From: Mycteria americana
Taxonomy: Eukaryota; Chordata; Aves; Ciconiiformes; Ciconiidae
DNA: 64,000 nucleotides
Assembly: GCF_035582795.1 (NCBI RefSeq)
Contig: NC_134367.1
Span: 106,688,062-106,752,061, forward strand
Direction: 5' to 3'
In this document: positions 61,855 to 64,000 of the stretch, piece after piece
Numbering within the stretch: position 1 is the first letter of the stretch
How the letters are laid out: the number at the start of each line of letters is the position of its first letter
The notes under the pieces: generated by a model
What the model saw: only the letters and a program-made list of their open reading frames with translations
The model's database searches: none
What the model was told of the DNA's origin: nothing
Made by a program: the position numbers and the translations under genes

Positions 61855-64000
61855 GTACAGTGGCACCTCACACGCATCACTCCCCGTCTTTCTGCAGCAA
61901 ACCCTATTTGTACCAGTCTGGCAGGTGGAACAAACCATGGGGAGAAGCGGTTGAGTCCCGTCTTTCCAAAGTAGCCTTTTATTTCCCGTGCCTTTCCTAG
62001 AAAGGACTTTATTCAAAATCATATGAAGCTGAAATGCGCAAACTTTTTCTAGCAGTTGTGTCTCAGGACTCCAAAGTTTCAGCATATAACGATAAGTGAC
62101 AGAACAAGATATCAAAAAAAGTCATCCCCGGGATCTCTGTCTCCCAACACCTGGCCTGTACTGTAGTTCACACAGAAGTCAAATTCCTCTCTCTGGCTTG
62201 TGTTCAGGAGAAGCCTGTTAACTGTTCCTCACAGAAATGGTGGTGTTAATAATTGAATTTCAAAGCCTAGCAGTTTCAGACCTGGCTTCTGTATAAGTAG
62301 CCCAGGGATTGAGGCAAGGGAGTGGACAATTCAGGGATTGAGGAGTGAGGAAGAAAATGACCCCATGACTCTCACTCCTGGGTGTTGATAAGACTGACGT
62401 AATTTAATCTTTAAAGACTTTGAAGCTATTAAAGTCACTTACATGGAGTCTGTGCATTTGTGCAAATATTGTCTAGAGCGTATTTCATCTAAAGCATAGT
62501 TCACTTTGCCGAGAAACACAGCAACCAAAAGGGGCTCAGCTCCCAGCAGTTTTATACTGAGTAAAACTCATGGTTGTTCCAGCAAGCCAGGACTTGTTCT
62601 GCTGAAAACCCTGCCAGATAGGATACCACCTTGTAAAAGTGTGTTGAGCCCCTCTTTAGCTCTGTTCTTGCTGCCCTCATTAGCTATGCCTGAGCACTGC
62701 CCTGGGTTTTGCAGCACTGTAGAGTCCGGTTCAGGTCCAGTGGGTGCAAATCTGAGTTAGTCTTCTCCCTCACTTTCAACGTTCACCTTTTCCTGCCTGG
62801 TCTGGTCAAGCGCAAGCCAAACTTGGAGCAGAGAGAGGGGCATTTGGGTTCACATGCTTGCTGAAGTTGACAGTATAAGCCAACCTGACAGCAGGAAAAG
62901 GCGCACTGGACTGTTTAGACAACGTTTAAACGTAGGAAAAGCATAATTCCCAGTTGAATGTGGTTCAGGTCCACAGGTGATCACTGGGCACTTGGCTTCA
63001 CAGCTGTGACCTGGCTTCCTTCCTTCTCAAGGACAGGCTGGCAGAAAAGTTCAGTAAATAATGTGTCATTTGTTAAAAGAGAAAGCTAGGAATCTTTAAT
63101 GAGAGTCGCTGGTGTCGTCTATATATAACAGCCATCACTGAGAATTACACTATGAGTCCCTGTGATGCTGCCACACCAGCCCATTGAAACAATTGTATGT
63201 TCTGGCTTGACCTCACTGTTCAGACATCCTAAAAGGAGTTGATGGCATCTCTGGGCTTTCTGTTGTTCTACTTTTGAGAGCTGTTAGTGAGCCACCTGAA
63301 AGGAGTACAGCTGTGGTTGCCTGAGCTCGGTTCGTTGCCTTTCCATGTTTGAGGAATGTGGGACACAAAGGGTTCAGCAGACATAGAGAAGAAAGGGCCT
63401 TTGCTTGGCTGGGATTTCGCCTTGTGATGAGAAACAGCTGGAGCTTATTTGAGAGAGCCTGACTCCAGCAAGCCTGTGCCCATGGAAATGACTGACACCT
63501 GCATCCAGGGCAGGTACTTGGGTCCTTTAGATAAATATATAGCTGGTGAGTAAGGCAGTTTCTTTTTTAGGGTGGGTGGGGTGTACTGAGTGAAGTGTTA
63601 GGTGAGTAATGAGTGCAGGTTATTGTAGGATTAGGTCTTTTCTCCACCAAGTAACAGGCAAGCCAAAGGCAGCAAGCTCTGAGTGTGTGCTTGTGCCAGG
63701 CATATTTTAGGCATGTTACTTTGCTCCTTTGCCTGTAGAGAAGCAAGCTGTCTCTGGAGCATTTCCCTTGCAGAGCACCTATTAAAATGATAAAAGCTGC
63801 CTGTTGTTAGTTCCTCTCCCTGCTTTACTTCTTAGAAGCTCCTGTAGCCTTCTTCTGCTGGTTGTTTTTTCCCTCCTTTGGTCATATATATTTCTTGCAA
63901 TCATGTATGCAGCTCTCCCTAAAACCTTGTATGGAGGTGTTATCTTAGCTCTGTGATGGCCAGTCTGAACTGCATGGGTTTCTTGCCAGCCGCTCTACTG
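61855..64000 (+). other. TGFB2: TGFB2 intron 2 (5' part)
   Basis: It begins GTACAG, a weaker donor than that of intron 1. The sequence is unique-looking. It contains a TGACGTAA element (62395-62402) resembling a CRE/ATF half site. No exon 3 was found before the end of the window. Confidence 0.8.

Noticed and set aside
61855-61974. Continuation of the exon 2 open frame past the donor
   Set aside because: The donor GT at 61855 fits the known exon end (LYQ), and the extension has no similarity to TGFB2.

Overview
The window is vertebrate nuclear DNA, most likely from a bird. It carries the end of RRP15 and the start of TGFB2, both on the + strand, which is the order known from other vertebrates. 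The bird assignment rests on three things: the TGFB2 prepro-segment reads like the chicken protein (from memory) rather than the human one, the repeats are mostly CR1 LINE fragments including a typical avian 3' end with an octamer-like tail, and interspersed repeats are sparse. I see no bacterial operon, CRISPR array or intact mobile element.

Layout. Positions 1-3717 are the last intron of RRP15, and 3718-3870 is its terminal coding exon, followed by a 3' UTR with several AATAAA signals. About 13 kb of intergenic DNA follows. It holds a U6 snRNA pseudogene (about 11924-12020), an AT-rich inverted repeat (12780-13012) and small GC-rich patches. From about 16.8 kb a CpG island leads into the TGFB2 core promoter. 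There a CRE/ATF site, an E-box, a GC box and a TATA box are spaced as in the characterised mammalian promoter and predict a start near 17584. A 5' UTR of about 1.1 kb precedes coding exon 1 (18699-19041). Intron 1 is very large (19042-61690, 42.6 kb). It contains two long, decayed CR1 elements in antisense orientation, two CR1 3' ends in sense orientation, an ancient SINE-like tail, several palindromic repeats and a GC-rich patch with an AP-1 site near 60.4 kb. Coding exon 2 is 61691-61854, and the window ends in intron 2.

RRP15 is a nucleolar pre-60S ribosome biogenesis factor. TGFB2 encodes the secreted latent growth factor TGF-beta-2. They are neighbours but not functional partners. Only the signal peptide and the N-terminal part of the latency-associated peptide of TGFB2 are encoded here; the mature cytokine lies downstream. 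Most other open frames are short and chance-like, and I have not annotated them as genes. No clearly novel system was found. The observations most worth checking are the conserved promoter geometry, the uORFs and G-quadruplex in the 5' UTR, the GC-rich AP-1 patch in intron 1, the 48-bp perfect purine-pyrimidine alternation, and the paired hairpins at 59.8-59.9 kb.
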